The notes: generated from the letters alone by a model not told the origin. 64,000 nucleotides of DNA from Fodinibacter luteus (GCF_039541575.1 NZ_BAABGM010000008.1:1-64000), one strand, 5' to 3'. Positions 7,000 through 16,813 are shown, counted from the stretch's first letter. Program-made: numbers and translations.

Positions 7000-9690
7000 A
7001 TGGAAACCGCTGAGATCCGGCGCCGCTGGCTGGCCTTCTTCGAGAAGAACGGCCACAGCGTCGTCCCCTCCGCGCCGCTCATCCACGACGACCCGAACCT
7101 GCTGTTCGTCAACGCCGGCATGGTGCCGTTCAAGCCCTACTTCCTCGGCCAGGAGACGCCCCAGTGGGACCGGGCGACGAGCGTGCAGAAGTGCGTGCGC
7201 ACCGGGGACATCGAGGAGGTCGGCAAGACCTCCCGGCACGGGACGTTCTTCCAGATGAACGGCAACTTCTCCTTCGGTGACTACTTCAAGGAGGGGGCGA
7301 TCCGCCTCGCCTGGGACCTGCTCACCTCCTCCCCGGAGCAGGGCGGCTACGGGCTCGACGGGGACCTGCTGTGGGCCACGGTCTACGAGGACGACGACGA
7401 GGCCGCCGAGCTGTGGCCGAGCGTCACCGGCATCACCACGGACCGCATCGTGCGTCGCGGCAAGGCCGACAACTACTGGCACATGGGGGTGCCCGGGCCC
7501 GGGGGCCCGTGCTCGGAGATCTACGTCGACCGCGGCCCGGACTACGGCCCCGACGGCGGCCCGGCCGTCGACGAGGACCGCTTCCTCGAGGTGTGGAACC
7601 TCGTCTTCATGCAGCACGAGCTGTCCGAGGTGCGCAGCAAGGTCGACTTCGACATCGCCGGCGACCTGCCGAGCAAGAACATCGACACCGGCATGGGGCT
7701 CGAGCGGATGGCGTCGATCCTCCAGGGGGTCGACAACATGTACGAGATCGACGAGGTCTACCCCGTCCTCGCCCGGGCGGCGGAGATGACGGGCAAGCAG
7801 TACGGCGCGCGCTCCGGTCACTCGGCAGGGTCGAGCCACCCCGACGACGTGCGGCTGCGGGTCGTCGCCGACCACGTGCGCTCCTCGCTCATGCTCATCG
7901 GCGACGGGGTCACTCCGGGCAACGAGGGCCGGGGCTACGTGCTGCGCCGGATGCTGCGCCGGGCCGTGCGCTCGATGCGCCTGCTCGGCCACGACGACCC
8001 CTGCCTGCCCGAGCTGCTGCCGGTCTCGCTCGAGCGGATGAGCCAGTCCTACCCCGAGCTGGGCACCGGGTTCGACCGCATCGCCCAGATCGCGTACGCG
8101 GAGGAGGAGGCGTTCCGCCGCACCCTCGCCGCGGGCACGACGATCCTCGACACGGCGGTCGCGCGGACCAAGGAGTCCGGCGGTGCGACCCTCGCCGGCG
8201 AGCACGCCTTCCAGCTGCACGACACGTACGGCTTCCCCATCGACCTCACCCTCGAGATGGCGGCCGAGCAGGGCCTCGAGGTCGACCGGGAGGGTTTCGC
8301 GCACCTCATGCGCGAGCAGCGCCAGCGGGCCAAGGCCGATGCCAGGGCGAAGAAGTCGGGCCACGCGAACACCGAGGTGTGGCGCGACCTGCGCGCGAAC
8401 GGCGCGACCGAGTTCCGGGCCTACGAGGAGCTGACGAGCGAGGCCACGGTCATCGGGCTCGTCGTCGACGGCGCGGCCGTCACCGAGATCGAGCCCGGCC
8501 AGCGCGGCCAGGTCGTGCTCAACCGCACGCCGTTCTACGCCGAGTCCGGAGGGCAGGTCGCCGACGAGGGCGTCATCGCCGGCGACGGCGCGCACCTCAA
8601 GGTCGTCGACGTCCAGCGGCCGGTCAAGGGCCTCATCGCGCACACCGTCGAGGTGGTGACCGGCCCGCTGCGCACGGGCGCGAGCGTGCTCGCCGAGGTC
8701 GACCCCGAGTGGCGCCTGTCGGCGTGCCAGGCGCACTCGGGCACGCACGTCGTGCACGCCGCGCTGCGCCAGGTGCTCGGCCCGTCGGCCCTGCAGTCCG
8801 GCTCGTACAACAAGCCCGGCTACCTGCGCCTGGACTTCGCGTGGGGGCAGGCGCTGTCGGCGGCGACCCGCAGCGAGATCGAGGAGGTCGCCAACCTCGC
8901 CGTGCGCCGGGACCTCCCCGTCTCCGCGACCTTCATGCCGCTGCCGCGGGCCCGCGAGATCGGGGCGCTCGCCCTCTTCGGCGAGACCTACGACGAGGAC
9001 GTCCGCGTCGTCGAGATCGGGGGGCCGTGGAGCCGGGAGCTCTGCGGCGGCACCCACGTCCAGCACTCGAGCCAGATCGGCGCCCTGACGCTCACCGGTG
9101 AGTCCTCCGTCGGGTCGGGGGTGCGCCGCGTCGAGGCCTTCGTCGGCATCGAGGCGCTGCGCCACCTCGCCCGTGAGCGGGCCGTCGTCGCCGAGCTGAG
9201 CACCCTCGTCGGCGCACGGCCCGACGAGCTCGCCGAGCGGGTCGGCGCCCTGGTTTCGCGCCTCAAGGACGCCGAGCGCGAGCTCGAGCGGGTCCGCCGT
9301 GAGCAGGTCTCGGCTGCCGCGGGATCGCTCACCGAGCGGGCCCGCGACGTCAACGGGGTCACCTTCCTCGGTCACGACGCCGGTGCGGCCGGCGCCGACG
9401 ACGTGCGCACCATGGTGCTCGACCTGCGGGGCCGCCTCGGCACGGAGCGGCCGAGCGTCGTCGCCATCACCGGCGCCGCGAAGGGGCGCCCGGTCGTCGT
9501 CGTGGCGACCAACGAGGCGGCCCGGGCGCGCGGCATCCGGGCGGGCGAGCTCGTCCGGGTCGCCGCGACGGCCCTCGGTGGCGGCGGCGGGGGCAAGGAC
9601 GACATCGCCCAGGGTGGCGGCCAGGACCCCGCGAAGGTGGGCGACGCGCTGTCGGCGGTCGAGTGGCGGGTCGGGGAGCTCGCCGGCTGA
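7000..9690 (+). CDS. alaS: Alanine--tRNA ligase
   Basis: An 896-residue cytoplasmic enzyme that charges tRNA-Ala. The N-terminal catalytic domain shows the class II features FVNAGMVPFKPYF and NGNFSFGDYFKEGA; the editing domain carries the metal-binding HSGTHVVHA (~residue 577) and LCGGTHV (~680) motifs; the C-terminal C-Ala domain ends with the Gly-rich GGGGGGKDDIAQGGG (~860). Length is normal. The ATG is the first start before the conserved EIRRRWLAFFEKNGH. Its stop overlaps the ruvX ATG by one base (TGATG). Confidence 0.98.
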   Translation: METAEIRRRWLAFFEKNGHSVVPSAPLIHDDPNLLFVNAGMVPFKPYFLGQETPQWDRATSVQKCVRTGDIEEVGKTSRHGTFFQMNGNFSFGDYFKEGAIRLAWDLLTSSPEQGGYGLDGDLLWATVYEDDDEAAELWPSVTGITTDRIVRRGKADNYWHMGVPGPGGPCSEIYVDRGPDYGPDGGPAVDEDRFLEVWNLVFMQHELSEVRSKVDFDIAGDLPSKNIDTGMGLERMASILQGVDNMYEIDEVYPVLARAAEMTGKQYGARSGHSAGSSHPDDVRLRVVADHVRSSLMLIGDGVTPGNEGRGYVLRRMLRRAVRSMRLLGHDDPCLPELLPVSLERMSQSYPELGTGFDRIAQIAYAEEEAFRRTLAAGTTILDTAVARTKESGGATLAGEHAFQLHDTYGFPIDLTLEMAAEQGLEVDREGFAHLMREQRQRAKADARAKKSGHANTEVWRDLRANGATEFRAYEELTSEATVIGLVVDGAAVTEIEPGQRGQVVLNRTPFYAESGGQVADEGVIAGDGAHLKVVDVQRPVKGLIAHTVEVVTGPLRTGASVLAEVDPEWRLSACQAHSGTHVVHAALRQVLGPSALQSGSYNKPGYLRLDFAWGQALSAATRSEIEEVANLAVRRDLPVSATFMPLPRAREIGALALFGETYDEDVRVVEIGGPWSRELCGGTHVQHSSQIGALTLTGESSVGSGVRRVEAFVGIEALRHLARERAVVAELSTLVGARPDELAERVGALVSRLKDAERELERVRREQVSAAAGSLTERARDVNGVTFLGHDAGAAGADDVRTMVLDLRGRLGTERPSVVAITGAAKGRPVVVVATNEAARARGIRAGELVRVAATALGGGGGGKDDIAQGGGQDPAKVGDALSAVEWRVGELAG

Positions 9691-10244
9691 TGCCGACGAC
9701 CCACGGGCCCGCCCCGACGACCCGGGCCACCCCCCAGCGGGGGGTGCGGATCGGCGTGGACGTCGGGACCGTGCGCGTCGGGGTGGCACTGAGTGACCCC
9801 GACGGCATCCTCGCGACCCCCGTGACGACGCTCGCCCGGCACCCGGACAGCCGCCCCGCGGCCGGCGACCCCGACGTCGAGGCGGTCGCCGACCTCGTGT
9901 CGCAGCACGCTGCCGTCGGCGTCGTCGTCGGGCTGCCCCGCTCACTCTCCGGGGACGAAGGCCCCGCTGCGGCTGCGGCCCGCACGTATGCTGCCGTGGT
10001 GGCGGCGCGCATCGCGCCGGTGTGGGTGCGTCTCGTCGACGAGCGCCTCACCAGTGTCGACGCCCACCGCACGCTGCGCGAGAGCGGGCTGGCCGGTCGG
10101 AGGCAGCGCGCCGTGGTCGACCAGGCGGCCGCGGTGCTCATCCTCCAGACGGCCCTCGACACCGAGCGCAGCACCGGTTCCCCACCCGGGGAGCGGGTCC
10201 GACCCGGACGGCGCAAGCCACGGACGAAGGGCACGAGGCCGTGA
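9690..10244 (+). CDS. ruvX: Putative Holliday junction resolvase RuvX (YqgF)
   Basis: A 184-residue RNase H-fold protein with the acidic active-site blocks RIGVDVGTVRVGVALSD (residues ~18-34), LVDERLTSVDAHRTL (~112-126) and VVDQAAAVLIL. Relatives act in pre-16S rRNA processing and/or Holliday junction resolution. Start is the ATG in the TGATG junction with alaS; the gene lies in the usual alaS-ruvX-mltG-aroE order. Confidence 0.92.
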   Translation: MPTTHGPAPTTRATPQRGVRIGVDVGTVRVGVALSDPDGILATPVTTLARHPDSRPAAGDPDVEAVADLVSQHAAVGVVVGLPRSLSGDEGPAAAAARTYAAVVAARIAPVWVRLVDERLTSVDAHRTLRESGLAGRRQRAVVDQAAAVLILQTALDTERSTGSPPGERVRPGRRKPRTKGTRP

Positions 10245-11401
10245 GCCAGCACGACGTCTCCCACACGATCTTCGGGGAGCCCCCGCCCCCGGTGCGTCGC
10301 CGTCGTGACCTCCACCGGCACCGCAAGCCGCGCCGGGGCCACCGACGCTGGCTCGTGCTCCTCCTCGCGATCGTCCTCGTGGGCGCCGCCGCGTGGGCCG
10401 CCGTCGGCGTCATCGTGCCGATGGTGTCCGGACTGTTCACGCAGTCCGAGGCCCAGGACTTCGCCGGCCCCGGCGAGGGCGCCGTCGAGGTCGTCATCCG
10501 GTCCGGCGAGACCGGTGAGGACATCGCGACGACCCTGCGCGACGCGGAGGTCGTCAAGACCCGCACTGCCTACATCGAGGTGGCCCAGGCCGACCCGCAG
10601 GCGGCCGCCGCCATCCAGCCGGGGACGTACTCACTCCTCAAGGGGATGCCGGCGCAGGAGGCCTTCGACATCCTCACCGACCCCTCCAACCGGGTCGCCG
10701 CCGGCACGACGATCCGCGAGGGGTTGTGGAAGGCCGAGACCTTCGCCGCCCTGTCCAAAGCGACCGGCGTGCCGGTCGAGGACTACGAGGCGGCCGCGAA
10801 GGACCCCGCCGCCATCGGGCTGCCCGAGGAGGCCGGCGGCGAGGTCGAGGGCTGGCTCTTCCCGTCGACCTACGAGTTCGCCGACGACACCCCTGCCGCC
10901 GACCAGCTCGCGACGATGGTCGCGCAGACGGTCAAGACCCTCGAGGCGGCCGGCATCCCGCGCGAGGAGTGGCAGCGCACCCTGACGATCGCCTCGATCG
11001 TCGAGGGCGAGGTCAACGGGGACGCCGACCGCGCGAAGGTCGCCCGGGTCATCCTCAACCGGCTCGACGACGGGCCGCCGAACTACGGCCTGCTCCAGAT
11101 GGACTCCACCGTGCACTTCGTCGCCCAGGAGCGTGGCAGGGCCGGCACGAGCGACGAGCAGCGGGCCTCCGACAGCCCCTACAACACCTACAAGGTCAAG
11201 GGGCTGCCGCCCGGGCCGATCGGCACCCCCGGCGCGGCGTCGATCGAGGCCGCGGCGAACCCGGCCGACGGGGACTGGCACTTCTTCGTCACCGTCGACC
11301 CCGGCACCGGCGAGACGAAGTTCGCCGTCACCCAGGCCGAGCACGACGCCAACGTCAAGGAGTTCCAGGCCTGGTGCTCCGCGAACCCGGGCAAGTGCTG
11401 A
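10241..11401 (+). CDS. mltG: Endolytic murein transglycosylase MltG (YceG-like)
   Basis: A 386-residue membrane-anchored enzyme that cuts nascent glycan strands and so limits their length. After a basic cytoplasmic tail there is one membrane helix (residues ~37-60), then a LysM-like region and the YceG catalytic domain with ASIVEGEV (catalytic Glu, ~residue 252), RVILNRLDDG, LLQMDSTVHF and SPYNTYKVKGLPPGPI. The GTG overlaps the ruvX stop by 4 nt. Confidence 0.95.
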   Translation: MSQHDVSHTIFGEPPPPVRRRRDLHRHRKPRRGHRRWLVLLLAIVLVGAAAWAAVGVIVPMVSGLFTQSEAQDFAGPGEGAVEVVIRSGETGEDIATTLRDAEVVKTRTAYIEVAQADPQAAAAIQPGTYSLLKGMPAQEAFDILTDPSNRVAAGTTIREGLWKAETFAALSKATGVPVEDYEAAAKDPAAIGLPEEAGGEVEGWLFPSTYEFADDTPAADQLATMVAQTVKTLEAAGIPREEWQRTLTIASIVEGEVNGDADRAKVARVILNRLDDGPPNYGLLQMDSTVHFVAQERGRAGTSDEQRASDSPYNTYKVKGLPPGPIGTPGAASIEAAANPADGDWHFFVTVDPGTGETKFAVTQAEHDANVKEFQAWCSANPGKC

Positions 11402-12219
11402 GGGCGGCGGTCCTCGGGTCCCCGATCGCCCACTCGCTCTCCCCGGCGATCCACCGCGCCGGGTACGCCGCGGCGGGCCTCGCGGACTGGGAGTACGACG
11501 CCCACGAGGTCGACGCGGCAGATCTTCCGGGCTTCATCGCCGGCCTCGGCCGGCAGTGGCGCGGCCTGTCGCTCACGATGCCGCTCAAGGAGGTCGGGGC
11601 GACGGTCGCGACGACGGTCGACGACGTGGCCCGGCGCTCCGCCGCGGTCAACACGCTCGTGCGCCGGGGCGACGGCGGCTGGGACGCGACGAACACCGAC
11701 GTCGTCGGCCTCGTCCGGGCCCTGGCGCCGCACCTGCCGGAGGGCGCGACCCGCGCGCTCGTGCTCGGCGCCGGGGCCACGGCCCGCTCGAGCGTGCTCG
11801 CCCTCGCCGAGCTCGGGGTCACGACCCTCACCGTCCGGGCCCGCGACACGAGCCGGGCCGCCGACCTGCTCGCGTGGGCGCTCGACCTGGGCGCCGGCAT
11901 CCGCAGCGGCTCGGCCGCCGGTCTCGGGCCGTGGGTCACGACCGCCGACGACGTCGTCGTCTCCACGCTGCCGGCCGCCGCCGGCGACGTCGCGGCCGCC
12001 GGGGTGCCCGCGGTGCACCACGGTGTGCTGCTCGACGTCGCCTATGCCGGATGGCCGACGCCGCTGGCCCACGCCGGGCGGGAGGCAGGGATGTCGGTCG
12101 TCTCCGGGCTCGACATGCTCGTGCACCAGGCGGCCGAGCAGTTCCGGCTCTTCACCGGCCACGAGGCCCCCGTGGCGGCGATGGCCGCCGCGGGGCGCGC
12201 CGCCCTGGGGGCCGGGTGA
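11395..12219 (+). CDS. aroE: Shikimate dehydrogenase
   Basis: A 274-residue enzyme reducing 3-dehydroshikimate to shikimate with NADPH. Substrate-binding residues are in GSPIAHSLSPAIHRAGY; the catalytic Lys is in LSLTMPLKE and the catalytic Asp in NTDVVG; the nucleotide-binding loop is VLGAGATARSS. The GTG chosen (nt 11395) overlaps the mltG stop by 7 nt and lies only 12 nt before the conserved AVLGSPI block, so a later start is unlikely. No strong ribosome-binding site is visible, as expected for translational coupling. Confidence 0.93.
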   Translation: MLRAAVLGSPIAHSLSPAIHRAGYAAAGLADWEYDAHEVDAADLPGFIAGLGRQWRGLSLTMPLKEVGATVATTVDDVARRSAAVNTLVRRGDGGWDATNTDVVGLVRALAPHLPEGATRALVLGAGATARSSVLALAELGVTTLTVRARDTSRAADLLAWALDLGAGIRSGSAAGLGPWVTTADDVVVSTLPAAAGDVAAAGVPAVHHGVLLDVAYAGWPTPLAHAGREAGMSVVSGLDMLVHQAAEQFRLFTGHEAPVAAMAAAGRAALGAG

Positions 12220-12899
12220 CCCCCTCGTGGGTCGTGCTCGCCGTGGCGCTCGTCATGGGCGCCGTCGGCCACCGCACCGGGCGCGAGCTCGCCACCGGCG
12301 GCTACCGCATCCCCGAAGACGAGGCGGACCACCCCCCGGGCCGCAACTGGTGGCCCGGCCCGCTCACCGCGCTGTTGTCCGCCGTGGCGGCGTGGGCCAT
12401 CGGTGACCTGGCCGCCTGGGCCGCGCTCCCGGCATACCTGCTCTTCGCCTGGCTGACCGTCGGGCTCGTGTGGATCGACCTCGACGTGCACCGGCTCCCC
12501 GTCGGTCTCGTCGTGCCCACCGGGGCAGCCATCCTCGGGCTGCTCGCGGTGGCGACGGTGGCCTCCGGCGAGCCCCGGTGGCGCGGTGCCGCCGTCGGGT
12601 TCGTCGTCATGGGCGGGGTCTACCTGCTCCTCGGCGTGCTGCCCGGGGGAGGCGTCGGCGGGGGGGACGTGCGGCTCGCCCCCCTCATCGGGGCGCTGCT
12701 CGGCTGGCTGGGCGCGGCGCAGCTCGTCGTCGGCCTCACGGCGGGGTTCCTCGTCGGGGGCGTGGCCGCGGCGGGCCTGCTGCTCGCGCGCCGGGCGGGG
12801 CCGAAGACCGCGATCGCGTACGGGCCGGCGATGTGCCTCGGGGCCTGGCTGGCGATCGGCGGCACGTCCCGGATCCTGACCTGGCTGTCAGGCGGCTGA
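12216..12899 (+). CDS. Prepilin peptidase, A24 family, without methylase domain
   Basis: A 227-residue integral membrane aspartyl protease. Six or seven hydrophobic segments are visible. The first catalytic Asp is in WIDLDVHRLP and the second in the GGGVGGGDVRLAPLIG loop, matching the TadV/PilD-type A24 signature. It lacks the N-terminal Cys-rich methyltransferase domain. Such enzymes mature type IV or Tad pilins, but no pilin genes are in this window. Start GTG overlaps the aroE stop by 4 nt. Confidence 0.88.
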   Translation: MTPSWVVLAVALVMGAVGHRTGRELATGGYRIPEDEADHPPGRNWWPGPLTALLSAVAAWAIGDLAAWAALPAYLLFAWLTVGLVWIDLDVHRLPVGLVVPTGAAILGLLAVATVASGEPRWRGAAVGFVVMGGVYLLLGVLPGGGVGGGDVRLAPLIGALLGWLGAAQLVVGLTAGFLVGGVAAAGLLLARRAGPKTAIAYGPAMCLGAWLAIGGTSRILTWLSGG

Positions 12900-12910
12900 G
12901 CACCGCGTGA

Positions 12911-12916
12911 CAGGAT
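12911..12916 (+). promoter_or_regulatory. -10-like hexamer CAGGAT upstream of aroC
   Basis: CAGGAT ends 7 nt before the aroC ATG, the same spacing as several other genes here. Confidence 0.35.
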
Positions 12917-12923
12917 TCGGGCC

Positions 12924-14156
12924 ATGCTGCGCTGGTTGACCGCCGGTGAGTCGCACGGGCCCGCGCTCGTCGCGACGGTCGACGGTCTGCCCTCGGGAAT
13001 CCGCGTGACCACCGCCGACCTCACCGCGGCCCTCGCCCGCCGGCGGCTCGGCCACGGGCGCGGCGCGAGGATGCGCTTCGAGCAGGACGAGGTCGAGTTC
13101 CTCGGGGGGGTCCGGCACGGGGTCACCCTCGGCTCGCCGATCGCGATCCGGGTGGGCAACACCGAGTGGCCGAAGTGGCGCACGGTCATGAGTCCCGACC
13201 CCGTCGCGGTCGAGGACCTCGCTGCCGCCGACGACGTCAACGCCGAGCGCGAGATCGCCCGCAACCGGCCGCTCACCCGGCCGCGCCCCGGTCATGCCGA
13301 CCTCGTCGGCATGCAGAAGTACGGCTTCGACGACGCGCGACCGGTGCTCGAGCGTGCCTCGGCCCGGGAGACCGCGGCCCGGGTGGCGCTCGGCGAGGTG
13401 GCGGCCCGCTTCCTCGAGCAGGCGTACGGCATCCGGCTCGTGTCGCACACCGTCGCGATCGGTGCGGCGAGCGTCCCCGAGGACGCACCGCTGCCCACCG
13501 CCGACGACGTCGAGGCGCTCGACGCCGACCCGGTGCGGGCGTTCGACCCGACCGGCTCGGCGGCGATGGTGGCCGAGGTCGACGCCGCCCACCGGGACGG
13601 AGACACGCTCGGTGGGGTCGTCGAGGTCGTCGTGACCGGGCTGCCGCCGGGTCTGGGGTCGCACGTGCACTGGGACCGTCGGCTCGACGCCCGGCTCGCG
13701 GCCGCACTCATGGGCATCCAGGCGATCAAGGGTGTCGAGGTCGGCGACGGCTTCCGCACGGCCGCCCGCCGCGGGTCGGTCGCCCACGACGAGATGGAGC
13801 GGGGTGCCGACGGCGTCATCCGCCGCCGCACCGGCCGAGCCGGTGGCACCGAGGGCGGCATGTCGGTCGGTGGGCTGCTGCGCGTGCGCGCCGCCATGAA
13901 GCCGATCTCGACGGTGCCCCGAGCCCTCGCCACCGTCGACGTCGCCACGGACGAGCCCGCGCGAGCCATCCACCAGCGCTCCGACGTGTGCGCCGTCCCG
14001 GCGGCCGGCGTGGTGGCCGAGGCGATGGTGGCCCTCGTGCTCGCCCAGGCGTGCCTCGAGAAGTTCGGCGGCGACTCGGTCGGCGAGACCGCCCGCAACC
14101 ACGCCGCCTACCTCGCGGCCATCCCCGCCTCGATGCGCACCTGGGACGACGAGTGA
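12924..14156 (+). CDS. aroC: Chorismate synthase
   Basis: A 410-residue FMN-dependent enzyme making chorismate from EPSP, feeding the trp genes later in the window. Signatures include GESHGPALVATVDGLPSG at the N-terminus, RPRPGHADL (~residue 123), ASARETAARVA (~146), GGTEGGMSVGG and KPISTVPRAL. Length is slightly above 400, as in other Actinobacteria. It begins 24 nt after the prepilin peptidase stop and leads directly into aroK. Confidence 0.97.
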   Translation: MLRWLTAGESHGPALVATVDGLPSGIRVTTADLTAALARRRLGHGRGARMRFEQDEVEFLGGVRHGVTLGSPIAIRVGNTEWPKWRTVMSPDPVAVEDLAAADDVNAEREIARNRPLTRPRPGHADLVGMQKYGFDDARPVLERASARETAARVALGEVAARFLEQAYGIRLVSHTVAIGAASVPEDAPLPTADDVEALDADPVRAFDPTGSAAMVAEVDAAHRDGDTLGGVVEVVVTGLPPGLGSHVHWDRRLDARLAAALMGIQAIKGVEVGDGFRTAARRGSVAHDEMERGADGVIRRRTGRAGGTEGGMSVGGLLRVRAAMKPISTVPRALATVDVATDEPARAIHQRSDVCAVPAAGVVAEAMVALVLAQACLEKFGGDSVGETARNHAAYLAAIPASMRTWDDE

Positions 14157-14659
14157 CGCCCCGCGTGGTGCTCGTCGGGCCTCCCGGCTCCGGGAAGAGC
14201 ACGGTCGGTGCCGCCCTCGCGGCGCTCCTCGCGGTGCCGCTCCACGACACCGACGCGGCGGTCGAGGCCGCGACGGGACGCACCGTCTCCGACATCTTCG
14301 TCGAGGACGGCGAGGCGGCCTTCCGGGCGCTCGAGCGGGCCGAGGTCGCCCGCGCCGTGGCCGAGGAGGAGGGGGTGCTCGCCCTCGGTGGCGGGGCACC
14401 CGTCGACCCGGTCACCCAGGAGGTGCTCGCGGGGCAGGTGGTCGTCTTCCTCGACGTCGGCATCGCGGATGCCGCGAAGCGCGTCGGGTTCGACCAGAGC
14501 CGGCCGCTCCTCGCCGTCAACCCGCGCGCGTCGTGGGTCCGGCTCATGAACGAGCGCCGACCGGTCTACGAGCGCCTCGCGACCCACCGGGTCGACACCG
14601 CCGGCCGCACGCCCGAGGACGTCGCGTCGGAGGTCGCCGGGCTCCTGGGGGCGTCGTGA
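14153..14659 (+). CDS. aroK: Shikimate kinase
   Basis: A 168-residue P-loop kinase phosphorylating shikimate. Walker A GPPGSGKSTVG is at residues ~8-18; DTDAAVE carries the shikimate-binding Asp; GEAAFRALE and LGGGAPV are the substrate-binding blocks; the lid is around RPLLA. GTG overlaps the aroC stop by 4 nt and the aroB GTG overlaps its stop by 4 nt. Confidence 0.95.
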   Translation: MTPRVVLVGPPGSGKSTVGAALAALLAVPLHDTDAAVEAATGRTVSDIFVEDGEAAFRALERAEVARAVAEEEGVLALGGGAPVDPVTQEVLAGQVVVFLDVGIADAAKRVGFDQSRPLLAVNPRASWVRLMNERRPVYERLATHRVDTAGRTPEDVASEVAGLLGAS

Positions 14660-15741
14660 GCGGCAGCGCCCCGTCGGTCATCCCGGTCGGGGCGGCCTAC
14701 GACGTCGTCGTCGGGCACGGGGTGTCCGACCGGGTCACCGACCTGCTCGCACCGCCCGTGCGGCAGGTGCTCGTCGTGCGCCCGGACGCCCTCGTGGGGC
14801 TCGCCGCGCCCGTCGTCTCGCGGCTTCGGGCGGCGGGGCTGACGGTCCACGAGGCGAGCGTGCCCGACACCGAGGGGGCGAAGACCGCCGAGGTCGCGGC
14901 CGGGCTGTGGGCCACCCTGGGTCGCCAGGCCTTCACGCGCTCGGATGCCGTGGTGGCGGTCGGCGGCGGGACGGTCACCGACCTCGCGGGGTTCGTCGCG
15001 GCGACGTGGCTGCGCGGTGTGTCTGTCGTCCACGTGCCCACGACGCTGCTCGCCATGGTGGACGCCGCCGTCGGGGGCAAGACCGGGATCAACACGGCGG
15101 AGGGCAAGAACCTCGTCGGGTCCTTCCACGAGCCGGCCGGGGTGCTCTGCGACCTCGACGTGCTGGCCACCCTGCCGCACACCGACCTCGTCGCGGGGCT
15201 CGCCGAGGTCGTCAAGGCGGGGTTCATCGCCGACCCGCGCATCCTCGAGCTCGTCGAGGCCGACCCGTCCGGCGCGGCGCGGTGGGACGGCCCGCCCGTG
15301 CGCGAGCTCGTCGAGCGGGCGATCCGCGTCAAGGCGGAGGTCGTCGCCCAGGACCTCACCGAGTCGTGGCTGCGCGAGGTCCTCAACTACGGCCACACCT
15401 TCGGCCACGCGGTCGAGCAGGTCGAGGGCTACCGCCGCCGGCACGGCGAGGCCGTCGCCATCGGCATGACGTATGCCGCGGAGCTCGGGCTGCGCTCGGG
15501 TCGCCTCGCGCAGGACGTCGTCGACCGGCACCGGTCGGTGCTGGGCTCGCTCGGGCTGCCCACGACCTACCCCGGAGGGCGGTTCGACGAGCTGCTCACC
15601 GCGATGCGGCGGGACAAGAAGTCGCGAGGGACGCTGCTGCGCTTCGTCGTCCTCGAGGACGTCGGGCGGCCGGTGCGGCTCGAGGGGCCCGACGACGCCT
15701 GGCTGCGCGGAGCCTACGAGGCCATCGCCGAGCGCCCCTGA
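14656..15741 (+). CDS. aroB: 3-Dehydroquinate synthase
   Basis: A 361-residue NAD- and metal-dependent enzyme for the second shikimate step. Motifs: VGGGTVTDLAGFVAATWLRG, PTTLLAMVDAAVGGKTGIN (residues ~131-149), the metal ligand Glu in GLAEVVKAG, and the His pair in NYGHTFGHAVE. The start is the GTG overlapping the aroK stop. The 3-dehydroquinase gene aroQ, often next in related genomes, is not here. Confidence 0.96.
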   Translation: MSGSAPSVIPVGAAYDVVVGHGVSDRVTDLLAPPVRQVLVVRPDALVGLAAPVVSRLRAAGLTVHEASVPDTEGAKTAEVAAGLWATLGRQAFTRSDAVVAVGGGTVTDLAGFVAATWLRGVSVVHVPTTLLAMVDAAVGGKTGINTAEGKNLVGSFHEPAGVLCDLDVLATLPHTDLVAGLAEVVKAGFIADPRILELVEADPSGAARWDGPPVRELVERAIRVKAEVVAQDLTESWLREVLNYGHTFGHAVEQVEGYRRRHGEAVAIGMTYAAELGLRSGRLAQDVVDRHRSVLGSLGLPTTYPGGRFDELLTAMRRDKKSRGTLLRFVVLEDVGRPVRLEGPDDAWLRGAYEAIAERP

Positions 15742-15815
15742 CGAGCAGCCGCGGGCACAGGCGGGGCACAGCGGACCCATGGCGCAGGCACCGGGCGCCA
15801 CCCCATGGTTGAGCC

Positions 15816-16730
15816 ATGACGACGTCACGACCTCACCCGCACCCGCACCCGCAGACGCCGGTGGGTGGCGCAGAACAGCCGGTGCACCCCGACCACGACC
15901 GCGGGCTCGAGTTCGACGTCCGGACCCTCGTGGCGCGCCGGTCCGCGCTCGGGTTGCTGTCCGGCGCCGGGCTCCTCGCCCTCGTGGGCTGCTCGGACGG
16001 CACGTCCGCCGCCACGACCGTGACGGCTTCCGGCGCGTCGACCACGAACGCGGCGACGGACAGTGCGACCCCCGGCGCGACGGCATCCACGACGGCGGTC
16101 GACGCGGTTGTTCCCGAGGAGACGGCAGGCCCCTTCCCGGGTGACGGGAGCAACGGCGCCGACGTGCTCGACGACTCGGGGATCGTGCGGCACGACATCA
16201 CCTCGTCGTTCGGCACCTCGACGACCACGGCCACCGGCGTTCCGCTCACGGTGCACCTCACCGTGCTCGACTCCGACGCCGGGTACGTCGCCATGGAGGG
16301 CGTCGCGGTCTACGCCTGGCACGCCGATGCGCAGGGCCGTTACTCGATGTACTCGCAGGGTGTCGAGCACGAGAACTACCTCCGCGGGGTGCAGCCGACC
16401 GACGCCTCGGGCACCGCGAGCTTCACCACGGTGTTCCCGGGCTGCTACGACGGCCGGTGGCCGCACATCCACTTCGAGGTCTACCGGAGCACGAAGGAGG
16501 CGACGAGCGACGGGCGGATCGTGAGGACCAGCCAGGTCGCCCTGCCCCGGGCGGCGAGCGAGGCGGTGTACGGCGACAGCGCGACCTACCCGTCGAGTGC
16601 GGCCAACCTCGCCCGGACCTCGCTGACCCGCGACATGGTGTTCGGTGACGACGGCGGCATCCACCAGCTCGCGACGGTGACGGGCGACGCGGCTGCCGGG
16701 TACGTCGCCGCCCTCACGGTGGCGGTCTGA
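15816..16730 (+). CDS. Intradiol ring-cleavage dioxygenase-like lipoprotein
   Basis: A 304-residue protein that begins with a His/Pro-rich stretch, then an Arg-Arg pair before a hydrophobic segment ending in a lipobox (LALVGC, Cys ~residue 60), suggesting Tat export and lipid anchoring. A Thr/Ala/Ser-rich linker follows. The C-terminal domain matches protocatechuate 3,4-dioxygenase beta-like proteins: EETAGPFPG, YAWHADAQGRYSMY, and FPGCYDGRWPHIHFEVY, which supply the usual Tyr-Tyr-His-His iron ligands. Its natural substrate is unknown; secreted members may act on aromatic compounds. It stands alone between aroB and efp. Confidence 0.85.
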   Translation: MTTSRPHPHPHPQTPVGGAEQPVHPDHDRGLEFDVRTLVARRSALGLLSGAGLLALVGCSDGTSAATTVTASGASTTNAATDSATPGATASTTAVDAVVPEETAGPFPGDGSNGADVLDDSGIVRHDITSSFGTSTTTATGVPLTVHLTVLDSDAGYVAMEGVAVYAWHADAQGRYSMYSQGVEHENYLRGVQPTDASGTASFTTVFPGCYDGRWPHIHFEVYRSTKEATSDGRIVRTSQVALPRAASEAVYGDSATYPSSAANLARTSLTRDMVFGDDGGIHQLATVTGDAAAGYVAALTVAV

Positions 16731-16813
16731 CCCACGAGCCCAGCCTCACGCGACCGGCCCCACAGGGCCCCCACAGGGCCCGGCCGGCCGCACAGGGCTC
16801 GGCACGGTCGCGC

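Noticed and set aside
6430..9945. Open frame of about 1170 codons opposite alaS
   Set aside because: Antisense shadow; alaS motifs are complete on the plus strand.
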